A stretch of DNA of 39,267 nucleotides from Flavobacteriaceae bacterium (GCA_947459635.1 CANHEA010000018.1:1-39267); one strand, 5' to 3'; shown: positions 8,657-16,687, counted from the first letter of the stretch. The notes: generated by a model not told the origin, from the sequence alone. A program made the numbers and translations.

Positions 8657-9173
8657 TAGCTTTCATGATTGATTGCAATTCATTTTTAATTGGGTCATTG
8701 GTGATGCCAGTTGCTGGGTCAAAATTGTCTCGAAAACTAGGTAAAGAAAAGGTGGCTACCAAATTTGCATCATGACGAGGAAAACGATCTTTTGCAATTT
8801 CAAGAACGCCTAATCCGCCGCGTGGACCGGGAGAAGTCGCCATTAAGAACATCGTTTTTTGCTGAAATAATTTGTTGTTGTGACGTGAAGTCCAATCGAA
8901 GATATTTTTAAAAGCAGCGGTATAGGCTCCGTTATGTTCCGCCATCGATATTAGAATCAAATCCGCCGAACCTAATTTTTCATAAAAATCGATGGCTAAT
9001 TTTGGTACACCACTTTCGATTTCGCGATCTGCAGAATAGATAGGCATTTCGTAATCATCGAGGTCTAGGATTTCGCAGGAAACATTTTCAAATTGAGAAG
9101 CCACGTAGGTGACTAATTGCTTATTTATAGAATTTTTGCTTGAAGAGCCGGCAAAGGCGATAATTTTTTTCAT
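8646..9173 (-). CDS. NADPH-dependent FMN reductase family protein
   Basis: This 175-residue flavodoxin-fold protein starts MKKIIAFAGSSSKNSINKQL, whose GSSSKNSIN loop binds the FMN phosphate. The middle has SMAEHNGAYTAAFKNIFDW, the second flavin-contact block typical of the SsuE/ArsH/azoreductase superfamily. Such enzymes pass electrons from NAD(P)H to flavin or quinone-like substrates. Its ATG overlaps the stop codon of the preceding ferredoxin-like gene in TAATG, so translation is probably coupled. An in-frame ATG 13 codons upstream is unlikely, as it would lie well inside the upstream gene. It is the last gene of the pirin-OsmC cluster. The physiological substrate is unknown. Confidence 0.85.
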   Translation of the reverse strand: MKKIIAFAGSSSKNSINKQLVTYVASQFENVSCEILDLDDYEMPIYSADREIESGVPKLAIDFYEKLGSADLILISMAEHNGAYTAAFKNIFDWTSRHNNKLFQQKTMFLMATSPGPRGGLGVLEIAKDRFPRHDANLVATFSLPSFRDNFDPATGITNDPIKNELQSIMKAIAF

Positions 9174-9397
9174 TAAGAATTTTTGTAATAGGTTAGCGCT
9201 CCTGATGGGCATTTGTTGACGGTTTCGATGATTTTATCAGTTGTTGAATTTTCTGGACTAATCCAAGGTTTTTCTTTGGGTTTGAAGACATCGGGATTGT
9301 TTTTCACACAATTGGCCGAGTGAATGCATTTGCTGTTTTGCCAAACAATAGTCACTTCTCCGTTGGAATATTCCTTTTTTAAATCTTTTGCATCCAT
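9173..9397 (-). CDS. Small (4Fe-4S) mono-cluster domain protein
   Basis: This 74-residue protein resembles the divergent single-cluster ferredoxin domain family (Fer4_19, DUF1271). Cysteines occur in KCIHSANCVKN and KCPSGALTYY; the CPSGAL segment is the usual C-terminal ligand motif. Only three cysteines are evident, so the cluster may be 3Fe-4S or use another ligand. In related families this domain often sits beside a GNAT or CDGSH-type iron-sulfur domain. It begins 2 nt after the OsmC stop and ends in a TAATG overlap with the FMN reductase, which makes it a plausible electron carrier for that enzyme (inference). Confidence 0.8.
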   Translation of the reverse strand: MDAKDLKKEYSNGEVTIVWQNSKCIHSANCVKNNPDVFKPKEKPWISPENSTTDKIIETVNKCPSGALTYYKNS

Positions 9398-9399
9398 GA

Positions 9400-9807
9400 T
9401 TAAATAGTTGTTGGAATGGTTATTTTATTTTTTAAAATTTTAGAAACTGGACATTTTTCAGCGATAATCAAAAGCCGTTGGCGCGTGGCTTCATCCACAT
9501 CGTTCGAAAAGGTAATCGTCCGTGTGATGATGGTTTCGAAATCAGGATTCATCTCTTGCGCTAAATTTAAGGAGATTTTTATTTCTGGAATATCCCATCC
9601 TTTTCGATCAATATACATTCGGAGTGTTGACAAAGTGCAGCCACCTAGAGAAGCCAGAAAAGTTGAAAATGGGTCAGGTCCAATATTTTGTCCACCTACA
9701 TTTTCTGGTTCGTCCATCAATAGCGTGCCATTGCGCCACGAAATGGTGCACAAGAATTTTTGAGTGCCAATGCTACCTTCGATATTATTTTCTAAGAGAT
9801 TTCCCAT
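9400..9807 (-). CDS. OsmC/Ohr family peroxiredoxin-like protein
   Basis: This 135-residue OsmC-fold protein has the two conserved redox cysteines: C57 in FLASLGGCTLSTLRM and C119 in IAEKCPVSKIL. OsmC and Ohr proteins reduce organic hydroperoxides using these thiols. The sequence is closer to general OsmC (YhfA-like) than to classical Ohr, so hydroperoxide reduction is likely but not certain. It sits in the middle of a redox gene set, with the iron-sulfur gene following after 2 nt and the GNAT gene ending 35 nt before it. Confidence 0.88.
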   Translation of the reverse strand: MGNLLENNIEGSIGTQKFLCTISWRNGTLLMDEPENVGGQNIGPDPFSTFLASLGGCTLSTLRMYIDRKGWDIPEIKISLNLAQEMNPDFETIITRTITFSNDVDEATRQRLLIIAEKCPVSKILKNKITIPTTI

Positions 9808-9842
9808 GAGGTACTTTTTTAAATGGATTGTTTTTTCGTCGC

Positions 9843-10127
9843 TTAAAGAACATCGCTCAATTCAGGAACTTTATCAAAAACACTTTTTGCAAATGGACAA
9901 AGCGGAATGATTTTGATGTTGTTTGCTCGGGCATATTCGACTGCTTTTACAACCATTTTTTTGCCAAAACCTTTGCCTTCATTTCCAGGTTTTACTTCGG
10001 TGTGGTCAATAATGATTTTGTCGCTGCCGGCAAAAACGAAGGTCATCATGGCTTCGTGATTTCCATTTACATCAATATAAAAGAATCCATTTTTGTCGTT
10101 GATTTTTTGTAATACTTCTGTTTCCAT
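9843..10127 (-). CDS. Small GNAT-fold N-acetyltransferase (YjdJ type)
   Basis: At 94 residues this is a minimal GCN5-related fold of the N-acetyltransferase type (PF14542). It shows the acetyl-CoA pyrophosphate loop in KPGNEGKGFGKKMVVKAVEYA and the family ending IIPLCPFAKSVFDKVPEL. Members have been linked to yeast and human Gtlf3b/NATD1; the bacterial substrates are unknown. It starts 4 nt after the pirin stop. In many bacteria this fold is found next to or fused with iron-sulfur mono-cluster domains, which agrees with the gene three places down. Confidence 0.85.
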   Translation of the reverse strand: METEVLQKINDKNGFFYIDVNGNHEAMMTFVFAGSDKIIIDHTEVKPGNEGKGFGKKMVVKAVEYARANNIKIIPLCPFAKSVFDKVPELSDVL

Positions 10128-10131
10128 GGTT

Positions 10132-10851
10132 TTAGTTTGCTAACATTGGAACTTCCATTAATAGTAATTCGGCATCCGAAGTTGCTTCAAAAATTACTTC
10201 ATTGAAGTCGGTAATGCCAAGACCGTCGCGTTGCTCGAGTTGCTGCCCGTCTACTTTGACCCTGCCTTTGATTACAAATACGTATAAGCCATTGCCTTCC
10301 AATTTGCGCTCGTAATTTACGCTAGTGCCAGCATCCAAATTGCCCATATGAAACCAGGCATCTTGGTGAATCCAAACGCCATCATCATCAGAATTTGGAG
10401 AAAGAATTTGCTGAAATTGATTATGACGATCCGAAGTATCAAGAGTAATTTGTTGATAGCGCGGCTCCACATTTCTTTCTTTTGGAAACACCCAAATCTG
10501 CAACAAATTGGTTCTTTGATCATGATTCGGATTGAATTCGGAATGTTGTATTCCGGTGCCGGCGCTCATCACCTGAACATCACCAAATTTGATAATTTCG
10601 GTGTTGCCCATGCTGTCTTTGTGCGCTAAATCGCCTTCTAGCGGAATCGTAATGATTTCCATGTTATCGTGAGGATGTGTACCGAAGCCCATTCCTGCTG
10701 CAACAATATCATCGTTTAGAACCCGTAAGACGCCAAACTGAACGCGATTCGGATCATAGTAACTAGCAAAACTAAAAGTATGGTGTGCGTTGAGCCAACC
10801 GTGATCGGCATGTCCGCGGGTATTGGCTTTGTGTAAGATTGTATTTTTCAT
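10132..10851 (-). CDS. Pirin family protein (YhhW-like bicupin)
   Basis: This 239-residue bicupin has the pirin metal site in the N-terminal cupin: H59 and H61 in GTHPHDNMEI, then H103 and E105 in GTGIQHSEFNP. The opening RGHADHGWLNAHHTFSFASYY is characteristic of the group. The E. coli homologue YhhW has quercetin 2,3-dioxygenase activity, but the natural substrate is not settled; other pirins sense redox state through the bound iron. It is the first gene of the five-gene redox cluster and is preceded by a -7-like element at 10881. Confidence 0.9.
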   Translation of the reverse strand: MKNTILHKANTRGHADHGWLNAHHTFSFASYYDPNRVQFGVLRVLNDDIVAAGMGFGTHPHDNMEIITIPLEGDLAHKDSMGNTEIIKFGDVQVMSAGTGIQHSEFNPNHDQRTNLLQIWVFPKERNVEPRYQQITLDTSDRHNQFQQILSPNSDDDGVWIHQDAWFHMGNLDAGTSVNYERKLEGNGLYVFVIKGRVKVDGQQLEQRDGLGITDFNEVIFEATSDAELLLMEVPMLAN

Positions 10852-10880
10852 GATGGATAAATTTAGTATTTATTTGAATA

Positions 10881-10888
10881 CAAATTTA
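10881..10888 (-). promoter_or_regulatory. Candidate -7 element for the pirin operon
   Basis: TAAATTTG on the minus strand fits TAnnTTTG, 30 nt before the pirin ATG. No TTG is found at the usual spacing, so this is a weak or regulated promoter if real. Confidence 0.4.
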
Positions 10889-10939
10889 CAATCATGGAAT
10901 GGTTTTGTGGCTTAATGTAGATTAAGAAATGATTGCTGT

Positions 10940-10963
10940 CGCAAAGTCGCAAAGACACAAATT
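10940..10963 (+). repeat. Short octamer tandem repeat (CGCAAAGN type)
   Basis: The units CGCAAAGT, CGCAAAGA and the diverged CACAAATT follow each other directly. The same unit occurs three times in tandem before gpmI (32071-32094). Confidence 0.6.
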
Positions 10964-11197
10964 TTAGGATACAAGATTAATTGATGAAAGAATGATTACT
11001 TCTCAAGTGTCTTAATTGCCAATTAATTTTTCAAGCGGAATGAAACTCAAGGTTTTCTTTTATTGTTATATAAAAATTATAAAGGTTTCATTACTAGATG
11101 CTAGGAAATTTTGACTAACTTCGTTACGAATACAGTTTTGCTTTGTAATTTAATTTGTAAAGTACTGCTGATGAGACTCCAAAAGACAATACAATTC

Positions 11198-11926
11198 ATG
11201 AAAAATCATTTAACAAAATTAGCGCTGGTTGTAGCGGTTACTTCATTACTAATAGCTTCGTGTTCTAAAGAAGAAACTAAAAAACAAAACCAAGCGGCTT
11301 TAAGACCCAGCGCACCAGAGAATAACGACGTGCAGATTGGTACCCAAGTTTGGATGAAAAGAAACCTAAATGTAAGTCGCTACAGAAATGGCGACCCCAT
11401 TCCCCAAGTGGGCAGCCTTAATCAATGGGTAGCACTAACCACAGGAGCTTGGTGTTACTATGCAAACAATACCGCTAACGGACTCGTTTATGGCAAACTA
11501 TACAATTGGTATGCTGTCAATGACCCTCGAGGTCTTGCCCCTGTTGGCTATCATATACCGAAAGATTTTGAATGGAGTAGGTTAACCACTTATTTAGGAG
11601 GACTAAACATAGCAGGAGGAAAAATGAAAGCAGTAGACCCTCAGCTTTGGACAAATCTCAGTGGAAATATTGGCGCTACTAACAGCAGTGGTTTTACAGG
11701 TCTTCCAGGTGGAGTTCGCGTGGGCGGTAGTCTAGATCCCGATAGAGGTACATTTCTCGCTATCAATATCTCTGGCTATTGGTGGAGTTCTACCGCGTCA
11801 AATGCAACAGAAGGTAGGTTCATATGGCTGAGGAATGGTAATTCCGCAGAAATAAACAGTTCAGAGAAGACAAACGGTTATTCCGTCCGCTGCCTTAAGG
11901 GGGAGTATATTGTTACTCCCCACTAG
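11198..11926 (+). CDS. FISUMP domain lipoprotein
   Basis: This 242-residue protein starts at the ATG at 11198 with MKNHLTKLALVVAVTSLLIA and a lipobox LIASC (lipidated Cys22). The serine-lysine-glutamate run after the cysteine is common in surface-exposed Bacteroidetes lipoproteins. Nearly the whole mature part is a FISUMP domain (Fibrobacter succinogenes major paralogous domain): IGTQVWMKRNLNV, YGKLYNWYAVNDPRGLAPVGYHIP, a WTNL segment, FTGLPGG-R, YWWSSTAS and the ending GYSVRCLKG. These proteins are extracellular with unknown function and usually occur in multiple paralogues. A longer start at a TTG 29 codons upstream would bury the signal peptide and is unlikely. Confidence 0.88.
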   Translation: MKNHLTKLALVVAVTSLLIASCSKEETKKQNQAALRPSAPENNDVQIGTQVWMKRNLNVSRYRNGDPIPQVGSLNQWVALTTGAWCYYANNTANGLVYGKLYNWYAVNDPRGLAPVGYHIPKDFEWSRLTTYLGGLNIAGGKMKAVDPQLWTNLSGNIGATNSSGFTGLPGGVRVGGSLDPDRGTFLAINISGYWWSSTASNATEGRFIWLRNGNSAEINSSEKTNGYSVRCLKGEYIVTPH

Positions 11927-11966
11927 CTCGAAAAGGCAAATCGATAAATAGAAAAAATATATTTGC

Positions 11967-11997
11967 AAAACCACCGAAGCTAACTTGGTGGTTTTTT
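11967..11997. terminator. Bidirectional terminator between the FISUMP and Crp/Fnr genes
   Basis: AAAACCACC and GGTGGTTTTTT pair around an 11-nt loop. The hairpin ends at the stop codon of the convergent gene, so it serves the plus strand well and the minus strand through its A-run. Confidence 0.8.
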
Positions 11998-12571
11998 ATT
12001 TCCGCAACAGTTTACTTTTCATCTTACTAAAAAACTCTGGAGTTACTCCGATGTAAGAAGCAATTTGTTTTTGTGAGACTTTTTGTATCAGCGTCGGGTA
12101 CTTTTTACAAAATTTCTCATAGCGTTCTTCTGCAGAAAGACTCATATTATCCATGAGTCTTTCTTGGTTGGCGACTAAAGAGTTTTCGGTTAGAATTCTG
12201 AAAAACCGCTCTAGTTTTGGTATTTCTTGATAGAGGATTTCTTGGTTTTCTTTGGATAGCAGAACGACTTCTGCGTCTTCCAAAACTTCGACAAATAGAT
12301 TGCCTGGCTTTTGGGAAAGTAGGCTGTACATATCGCCTATCCACCAGCCTTCGCAGGCAAAGCTTAAGACATGCTCAACAATATGATCATTAATGGTAAA
12401 ACTGCGGAGCAACCCTGAATTGACGAAGTACGAATATTGGCAAACTTCTCCAGCATTTAAAATGATTGACTTTGCTTTGAACTGTTTTGTTTCAAGTTTG
12501 GATAGCAATCGTTGTTCTTCGTCGGATGTAAGGTCAACAATTTTAGAAATATTATCAAGAATTGGAGTCAT
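11996..12571 (-). CDS. Crp/Fnr family transcriptional regulator, Bacteroidetes type
   Basis: From the ATG at 12571 the protein has 191 residues and starts MTPILDNISKIV. The N-terminal two thirds form a cyclic nucleotide-binding beta-roll (FKAKSIILNAGEVCQYSYFVNSGLLR). The phosphate-binding cassette that binds cAMP in E. coli Crp is not conserved (here EGWWIGDMYSLLSQKPG), so cAMP is probably not the ligand. A dimerisation helix with ERYEKF follows, then a short helix-turn-helix VSQKQIASYIGVTPEFFSKMK. It lies 5 nt after the DUF6370-like gene and is the last gene of the purT cluster. An upstream start would run into the previous gene. Target genes and ligand are unknown. Confidence 0.88.
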   Translation of the reverse strand: MTPILDNISKIVDLTSDEEQRLLSKLETKQFKAKSIILNAGEVCQYSYFVNSGLLRSFTINDHIVEHVLSFACEGWWIGDMYSLLSQKPGNLFVEVLEDAEVVLLSKENQEILYQEIPKLERFFRILTENSLVANQERLMDNMSLSAEERYEKFCKKYPTLIQKVSQKQIASYIGVTPEFFSKMKSKLLRK

Positions 12572-12576
12572 CGCTT

Positions 12577-12894
12577 TTACTCTTGAATAGGCAACAAATG
12601 AAAATAGGAAACTACAAATCGATTGTCCTTTACTTCGCCAATCACTTCTGCTTTTCTGATGGCGGAACAAAAGCCATCTTTGGCATGCGCGTCGCCATGT
12701 TCGTCGATTTTGGTACCATCTACAAAGTACGATTTTCCTTTAATACGTATGGCCAAATCACAGCCTTTGGCTTGCATTCCGAATTGGCATTGGCCACAAG
12801 CAACCTCGACAATCTCCATTTTTTGAGGTCTTTTGTCTTGTGCAAAACCCAAACTTATCGACAGGAAAAGAATAAGGGTAAGTAGTGATTTCAT
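12577..12894 (-). CDS. Small exported cysteine-rich protein, DUF6370-like
   Basis: This 105-residue protein has a signal peptide (MKSLLTLILFLSISLGFAQ) and a mature part of about 86 residues. It contains VACGQCQFGMQAKGCDLAI and, further on, GFCSAIRKAEVIGEV, giving four cysteines, two of them in a CxxC pair. I associate this pattern with DUF6370, from memory; the function is not known. The cysteines could bind a metal or form disulfides in the periplasm. The gene starts 3 nt after the purT stop and ends 5 nt before the Crp/Fnr gene, so all three are probably one transcript. Confidence 0.7.
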   Translation of the reverse strand: MKSLLTLILFLSISLGFAQDKRPQKMEIVEVACGQCQFGMQAKGCDLAIRIKGKSYFVDGTKIDEHGDAHAKDGFCSAIRKAEVIGEVKDNRFVVSYFHLLPIQE

Positions 12895-12897
12895 ATT

Positions 12898-14064
12898 TTA
12901 TGAATTAACGGTGATTAGTTGGGCCGCGGCTTTCGCTTTTTCAACTACTTCTGCGATAGGCTTTTCAGCGAGATCATTGACCAAAACTACGCCCATTCTT
13001 CGATAAGGTCGTGAACTTGGTTTACCAAAAATACGAAAATCTGTCTTTGGTAAAATAGCTACTTTCTCCAAACCAGAAAAAGAGGGGTTGTTTGAGTTTT
13101 CGGAAGCTAGAACTACTGCGCTAGCTCCAGCTTTTTCTAATGTGATTTCAAAAATAGGTAAACTTAATATGGCGCGAAGATGCAATTCGAATTCATTGAA
13201 ATTCTGCGTTCCTGCCAATGTTACCATTCCCGTGTCGTGTGGGCGTGGCGATAATTCTGAAAAATAAACGCCTTCATTGGTTAGGAAAAATTCGACGCCG
13301 AAAAGTCCAGCGCCACCGAGTGCTTCAGTGACTTTCGCTGCCATTTCTTTTGCCTCGTTGAGCGCTTCATCAGAAATTAGCGCTGGCTGCCAACTTTCTT
13401 GGTAGTCGCCTCGTTCTTGCCGATGGCCGATGGGCGGGCAAAACAATGTTGGATTGCCGTTTTGAGTAACAGTTAGTAAAGTAATTTCTGAATTGAAATT
13501 GACGAATGCTTCTACGATGACTTCAACCACATCGCCACGGGAGCCTTCTACGGCGTAGCGCCAAGCTTTTTCTATATCGCTCTCGGTCTTGATGGTGGAT
13601 TGTCCTTTTCCGGAGGAACTCATCAAAGGTTTGACCACGCATGGCAATCCTACTTCGGCGACGGCTTTTGTCAATTCCTCCGCTGTGGTGGCGTAGCGAT
13701 AATTGGCGGTTCGCAAACCCAATTCTTTGGCGGCTAGATCGCGAATTGCTTTTCTATTCATCGTGAAATTAGCGGCTTTCGCTGAAGGAACAACCGTGAT
13801 GCCTTGTTGCTCGTAGTCGTAAAAACGTTCCGTTCGGATGGCTTCGATTTCGGGCACGATAAAGTCGGGTTGGTGTTTGGCTACGATGCGATCTAAGGCG
13901 TTACCGTCGAGCATATTGATGACTTCAAAACCGTCGGCGACTTGCATGGCGGGCGCATTTTCGTAGCTATCGACTGCGATGATGGTTTGACCGATGCGTT
14001 GTGCTGCGATGACGAATTCTTTGCCCAATTCACCGGAGCCTAGGAGTAGTATTTTGTAATTCAT
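12898..14064 (-). CDS. purT: Formate-dependent phosphoribosylglycinamide formyltransferase
   Basis: PurT makes formyl-GAR in purine synthesis from GAR, formate and ATP, replacing the folate-dependent PurN step. At 388 residues it has the normal length. An N-terminal pre-ATP-grasp domain begins [16 protein letters not shown] and contains [12 protein letters not shown]. The ATP-grasp core shows [14 protein letters not shown] and the metal-binding [26 protein letters not shown]. It is first in a tight three-gene unit with a DUF6370-like gene and a Crp/Fnr gene. The upstream gap holds repeat copy B and no promoter I can recognise. Confidence 0.96.
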   Translation of the reverse strand: MNYKILLLGSGELGKEFVIAAQRIGQTIIAVDSYENAPAMQVADGFEVINMLDGNALDRIVAKHQPDFIVPEIEAIRTERFYDYEQQGITVVPSAKAANFTMNRKAIRDLAAKELGLRTANYRYATTAEELTKAVAEVGLPCVVKPLMSSSGKGQSTIKTESDIEKAWRYAVEGSRGDVVEVIVEAFVNFNSEITLLTVTQNGNPTLFCPPIGHRQERGDYQESWQPALISDEALNEAKEMAAKVTEALGGAGLFGVEFFLTNEGVYFSELSPRPHDTGMVTLAGTQNFNEFELHLRAILSLPIFEITLEKAGASAVVLASENSNNPSFSGLEKVAILPKTDFRIFGKPSSRPYRRMGVVLVNDLAEKPIAEVVEKAKAAAQLITVNS

Positions 14065-14085
14065 AGTTGTTCGTTAGATTGGACT

Positions 14086-14199
14086 GCGTGAGGGATAGAA
14101 GTGAAAATCCTTTTTTGTTTCAGTAAGAGCCCCTCGACTGCGCTCGGGGTGACAAACAAAAAAGATTGTAACGAATAGCCCGACCCTTGTGGTCACGCC
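14086..14199 (+). repeat. Dispersed intergenic inverted-repeat element, copy B
   Basis: The outer ends GCGTGA (14086-14091) and TCACGC (14193-14198) are exact complements. Inside them are GAAAATCC, the T-rich stem CTTTTTTGTTT (14110-14120) with its complement at 14154-14164, and a central hairpin of CCCC-TCGACTGCGCTC-GGGG. The arms GCGTGAGGGAT and GCCCGACCC recur in copy E. It lies upstream of purT, between two minus-strand genes. Confidence 0.75.
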
Positions 14200-14207
14200 C
14201 AAATTTA

Positions 14208-14236
14208 TAAAAAAAAGCCCCAAGTAAACTTGAGGC
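14208..14236 (-). terminator. Terminator downstream of the aspartate-type aminotransferase
   Basis: On the minus strand GCCTCAAG and CTTGGGGC pair around a short loop and are followed by a run of eight T. It starts about 12 nt after the stop codon. Confidence 0.82.
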
Positions 14237-14247
14237 CATTGCTATTT

Positions 14248-15435
14248 TTAAGCGACTGCTTCTTTGATTCTTTTCATGGCTTCGGTGAGCAAGGCTTCAC
14301 TGGTGGCGTAGGAAAATCGGATGCAATTTGGGTTTCCAAAAGCGTCGCCAGTTACCGTTGCGACCGTGGCTTCTGAAAGCAAATACATGGAGAAGTCATC
14401 GGCATTTTTGATCAGTTGACCTCGCAACGTTTTTCCGAAATAATACGAAACATCTGGGAAAACGTAGAAGGCACCTTCGGGAACATTGAGTTTGAAACCC
14501 GGGATTTCTTTTACCAATCCAACGACCAAGTCACGTCGGCTTTTGAAAGCTGCTACCATGTCGTCAAGCACGCTTGGGTCTGCGTCAACTGCTGTAATAG
14601 TGGCTCTTTGTGCGATACTGTTGGCGCCGCTTGTTACTTGACCTTGCATTTTCGTGCAGGCTTTGGCAATAAATTCGGGAGCGCCGATATATCCAATTCT
14701 CCAACCTGTCATGGCGAATGCTTTCGCAACTCCGTTGACCGTGATGGTTCTTTCGAACATTCCTGGAATGGAAGCAATGCTGCAAAAAGTTCCAGAAAAG
14801 TTGATGTGTTCGTAGATTTCGTCAGAAACGATAAAGATGTTCGGGTGTTTTTCGATGATTTTTGCCAAGGCTGTTAATTCGTCACGGTTGTAAACAGAAC
14901 CACTTGGATTGCAAGGAGAGCTGTACCAAATCATCTTTGTTTTGGGTGTAATGGCTTTTTCTAATTGGTCTGGCGTGATTTTGAAATCGCTTTCAACAGA
15001 AGTGGGAACTTCAATTGGAATGCCGCCCGCCATTTTGATGATTTCATAGTAGCTTACCCAATAAGGAGCGGGAAGAATTACTTCGTCGCCATCGTTGAGC
15101 ATGACTTGGGCGATGTTGTATAGTGATTGTTTGGCGCCTGTAGATACCACAATGTTGTTGGGCTTATAGTCGAGATTGTTGTCTCTTTTGAATTTTCGGC
15201 AGATGGCTTCTTTGAGTTCTAAATAACCTTCGACAGGAGAATAGGTGCTATAATTTTCGTCGATGGCTTTTTTTGCGGCTGCTTTGACGAAATCTGGGGT
15301 GTTGAAATCTGGTTCGCCCAAACTTAAGCTGATGATGTCTTTTCCTTGTGCTTTTAATTCTCTTGCCAATGCTGCCATTGCCAAGGTTTGAGAGGTTGAT
15401 AAATTATTAATTCTGTCGGAAAGAAGGTGATTCAT
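14248..15435 (-). CDS. PLP-dependent aminotransferase, aspartate aminotransferase type (class I)
   Basis: This 395-residue enzyme is a fold-type I aminotransferase of the I-gamma branch, typically aspartate or aspartate/prephenate aminotransferase. Visible motifs are SLSLGEPDFNTPDFV, STGAKQSLYN for cofactor phosphate binding, the substrate-carboxylate segment YSSPCNPSGS (N176), D205 and Y208 in VSDEIYEH, the Schiff-base lysine K238 in VNGVAKAFAMTGWRIGYIG, and the C-terminal arginine in CIRFSYATS. It lies downstream of the desaturase gene but is separated from it by a terminator, and ends in its own terminator. Exact substrate range cannot be read from sequence. Confidence 0.92.
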   Translation of the reverse strand: MNHLLSDRINNLSTSQTLAMAALARELKAQGKDIISLSLGEPDFNTPDFVKAAAKKAIDENYSTYSPVEGYLELKEAICRKFKRDNNLDYKPNNIVVSTGAKQSLYNIAQVMLNDGDEVILPAPYWVSYYEIIKMAGGIPIEVPTSVESDFKITPDQLEKAITPKTKMIWYSSPCNPSGSVYNRDELTALAKIIEKHPNIFIVSDEIYEHINFSGTFCSIASIPGMFERTITVNGVAKAFAMTGWRIGYIGAPEFIAKACTKMQGQVTSGANSIAQRATITAVDADPSVLDDMVAAFKSRRDLVVGLVKEIPGFKLNVPEGAFYVFPDVSYYFGKTLRGQLIKNADDFSMYLLSEATVATVTGDAFGNPNCIRFSYATSEALLTEAMKRIKEAVA

Positions 15436-15474
15436 AAGGTACTTTTAAAGAGTTGCTAAAAATGGTTAAAAGCA

Positions 15475-15500
15475 AAAGACGCTCTGGAAGCGTCTTTATT
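15475..15500 (-). terminator. Terminator downstream of the desaturase gene
   Basis: AAAGACGC and GCGTCTTT pair around a TCTGGA loop, with T-rich sequence after the stem on the minus strand. It begins a few bases after the desaturase stop and lies about 40 nt before the aminotransferase ATG. Confidence 0.82.
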
Positions 15501-15502
15501 TT

Positions 15503-16597
15503 TTAGGCTATTTGTGGGTTTTGTCCCAAATCTTTCAGGTGCTTATAATGCGCTACTACGGCACTTCGCATGGTCTTAAATTCGTGATAGGGTAGATTGC
15601 ATTCTTCGGCGGTTTGTTTGACAAAATGAGCGATTTTCCCGTAATGAACATGACTAATGTGAGGATATAAATGATGTTCAATTTGGTGATTTAATCCACC
15701 AGTAAACCAATTGACAATTTTGTTTTTCGGAGCGAAGTTCGCTGTGGTATATAGTTGATGAATAGCCCAAGTATTTTCCATTTCGCCATTTTCATTTGGA
15801 ATGGGATTGTCGGTTTCTTCCACGACATGCGCTAATTGAAAAACAATACTTAGGATTAGTCCCGCTGCGTAATGCATCACAAAGAAACCAAGTAAAACTT
15901 TCCACCAAATAACACCAAAAGCGATAGGCAGAACAACCCAGATTAGCGCGTAAATTATTTTTGTGATGACCAAAACAGTCCACAAACGTGCCGGATTCTG
16001 AGGCTCACCATAGGATAATTTTCTTTTTAGATATGCACGCATTTGTTTAAAATCGGTAGTTAGTGACCAGTTGAATGTCAATAAACCGTATAAAAAGAAC
16101 GAATAATAATGTTGAAATTTATGAAAACGACGCCATTCTGCATTTTGAGAAAAACGAATAATTCTACCGGCGTCTAGATCTTCATCATGACCCAGAATGT
16201 TGGTATAAGTATGGTGCAAGACATTATGCTGCACTTGCCAATTGTAGACATTTCCAGCTAAAATGTAGATGCTTCCACCCATGAATTTATTAATCCATGA
16301 TTTAGAAGAATATGCACCATGATTACCATCGTGCATTACGTTCATTCCAATTCCAGCCATCCCAATTCCCATGAGGATATTCAACAAAAGTTGATACCAA
16401 ATAGACATGTCGAGTGTTAGAATAAGGAAATACGGTGTGAGAAAAATGGTAAAGAGAATAACTGTTTTAAGGTGGATTTTCCAATTCCCTGTTTTAGGGA
16501 TATTGTTTTCTTTAAAATAATTATTGACTCTTGAATTTAAGGTTCTGAAAAATTTCAGATTATCTTGATTTGAAAAAGTAGGAACTGTATTATTCAT
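15503..16597 (-). CDS. Membrane fatty acid desaturase
   Basis: This 364-residue di-iron desaturase has the three histidine boxes: HDGNH (89-93), QHNVLHH (123-129) and HQIEHH (304-309). Hydrophobic segments at about 45-65, 68-88, 105-118, 205-230 and 235-255 fit a protein anchored in the inner membrane. The third box starting with Q at the second position (HQIEHH) is typical of front-end or linoleoyl-CoA-type desaturases, but bacterial members act on several positions, so regiospecificity is open. There is no cytochrome b5 domain, so an external electron donor is needed. It probably tunes membrane fluidity or makes unsaturated lipids. Confidence 0.93.
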   Translation of the reverse strand: MNNTVPTFSNQDNLKFFRTLNSRVNNYFKENNIPKTGNWKIHLKTVILFTIFLTPYFLILTLDMSIWYQLLLNILMGIGMAGIGMNVMHDGNHGAYSSKSWINKFMGGSIYILAGNVYNWQVQHNVLHHTYTNILGHDEDLDAGRIIRFSQNAEWRRFHKFQHYYSFFLYGLLTFNWSLTTDFKQMRAYLKRKLSYGEPQNPARLWTVLVITKIIYALIWVVLPIAFGVIWWKVLLGFFVMHYAAGLILSIVFQLAHVVEETDNPIPNENGEMENTWAIHQLYTTANFAPKNKIVNWFTGGLNHQIEHHLYPHISHVHYGKIAHFVKQTAEECNLPYHEFKTMRSAVVAHYKHLKDLGQNPQIA

Positions 16598-16614
16598 AGA
16601 TTGAGCTTAAGCAA

Positions 16615-16648
16615 CAAATGTACTTATTATTAGTTTTTGCTTTGCCAA
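16615..16648 (-). promoter_or_regulatory. Promoter for the desaturase gene
   Basis: TTG (16648-16646) is followed after 23 nt by TACATTTG (16622-16615) on the minus strand. The spacing is at the upper end of the known range. Confidence 0.55.
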
Positions 16649-16679
16649 AGTTCCTATAAATATTTCAACACTAAAGTAT

Positions 16680-16687
16680 TACTTTTG
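16680..16687 (+). promoter_or_regulatory. Candidate -7 element for rsmG
   Basis: TACTTTTG is an exact TAnnTTTG match 16 nt before the ATG at 16703. No TTG lies at the usual distance. It supports the short start, as an upstream in-frame start at 16637 would precede the promoter. Confidence 0.5.

Larger units (their letters stand above)
10852..11197. other. 346-nt intergenic region between divergent pirin and FISUMP genes
   Basis: Apart from the -7-like element at 10881-10888 and three octamer units at 10940-10963 I see no feature. There are stop codons in all frames and no convincing RNA structure. The FISUMP gene has no clear promoter match; TTTAATTTG near 11149-11157 is one base short of the -7 consensus. 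Confidence 0.5.

Noticed and set aside
14086..14199. Purine riboswitch before purT
   Set aside because: The structured sequence is a repeat element shared with other unrelated genes and lacks the purine aptamer core.
14416..14877. Plus-strand frame of 153 codons opposite the aspartate-type aminotransferase
   Set aside because: Antisense shadow with odd composition; the aminotransferase reading is certain.
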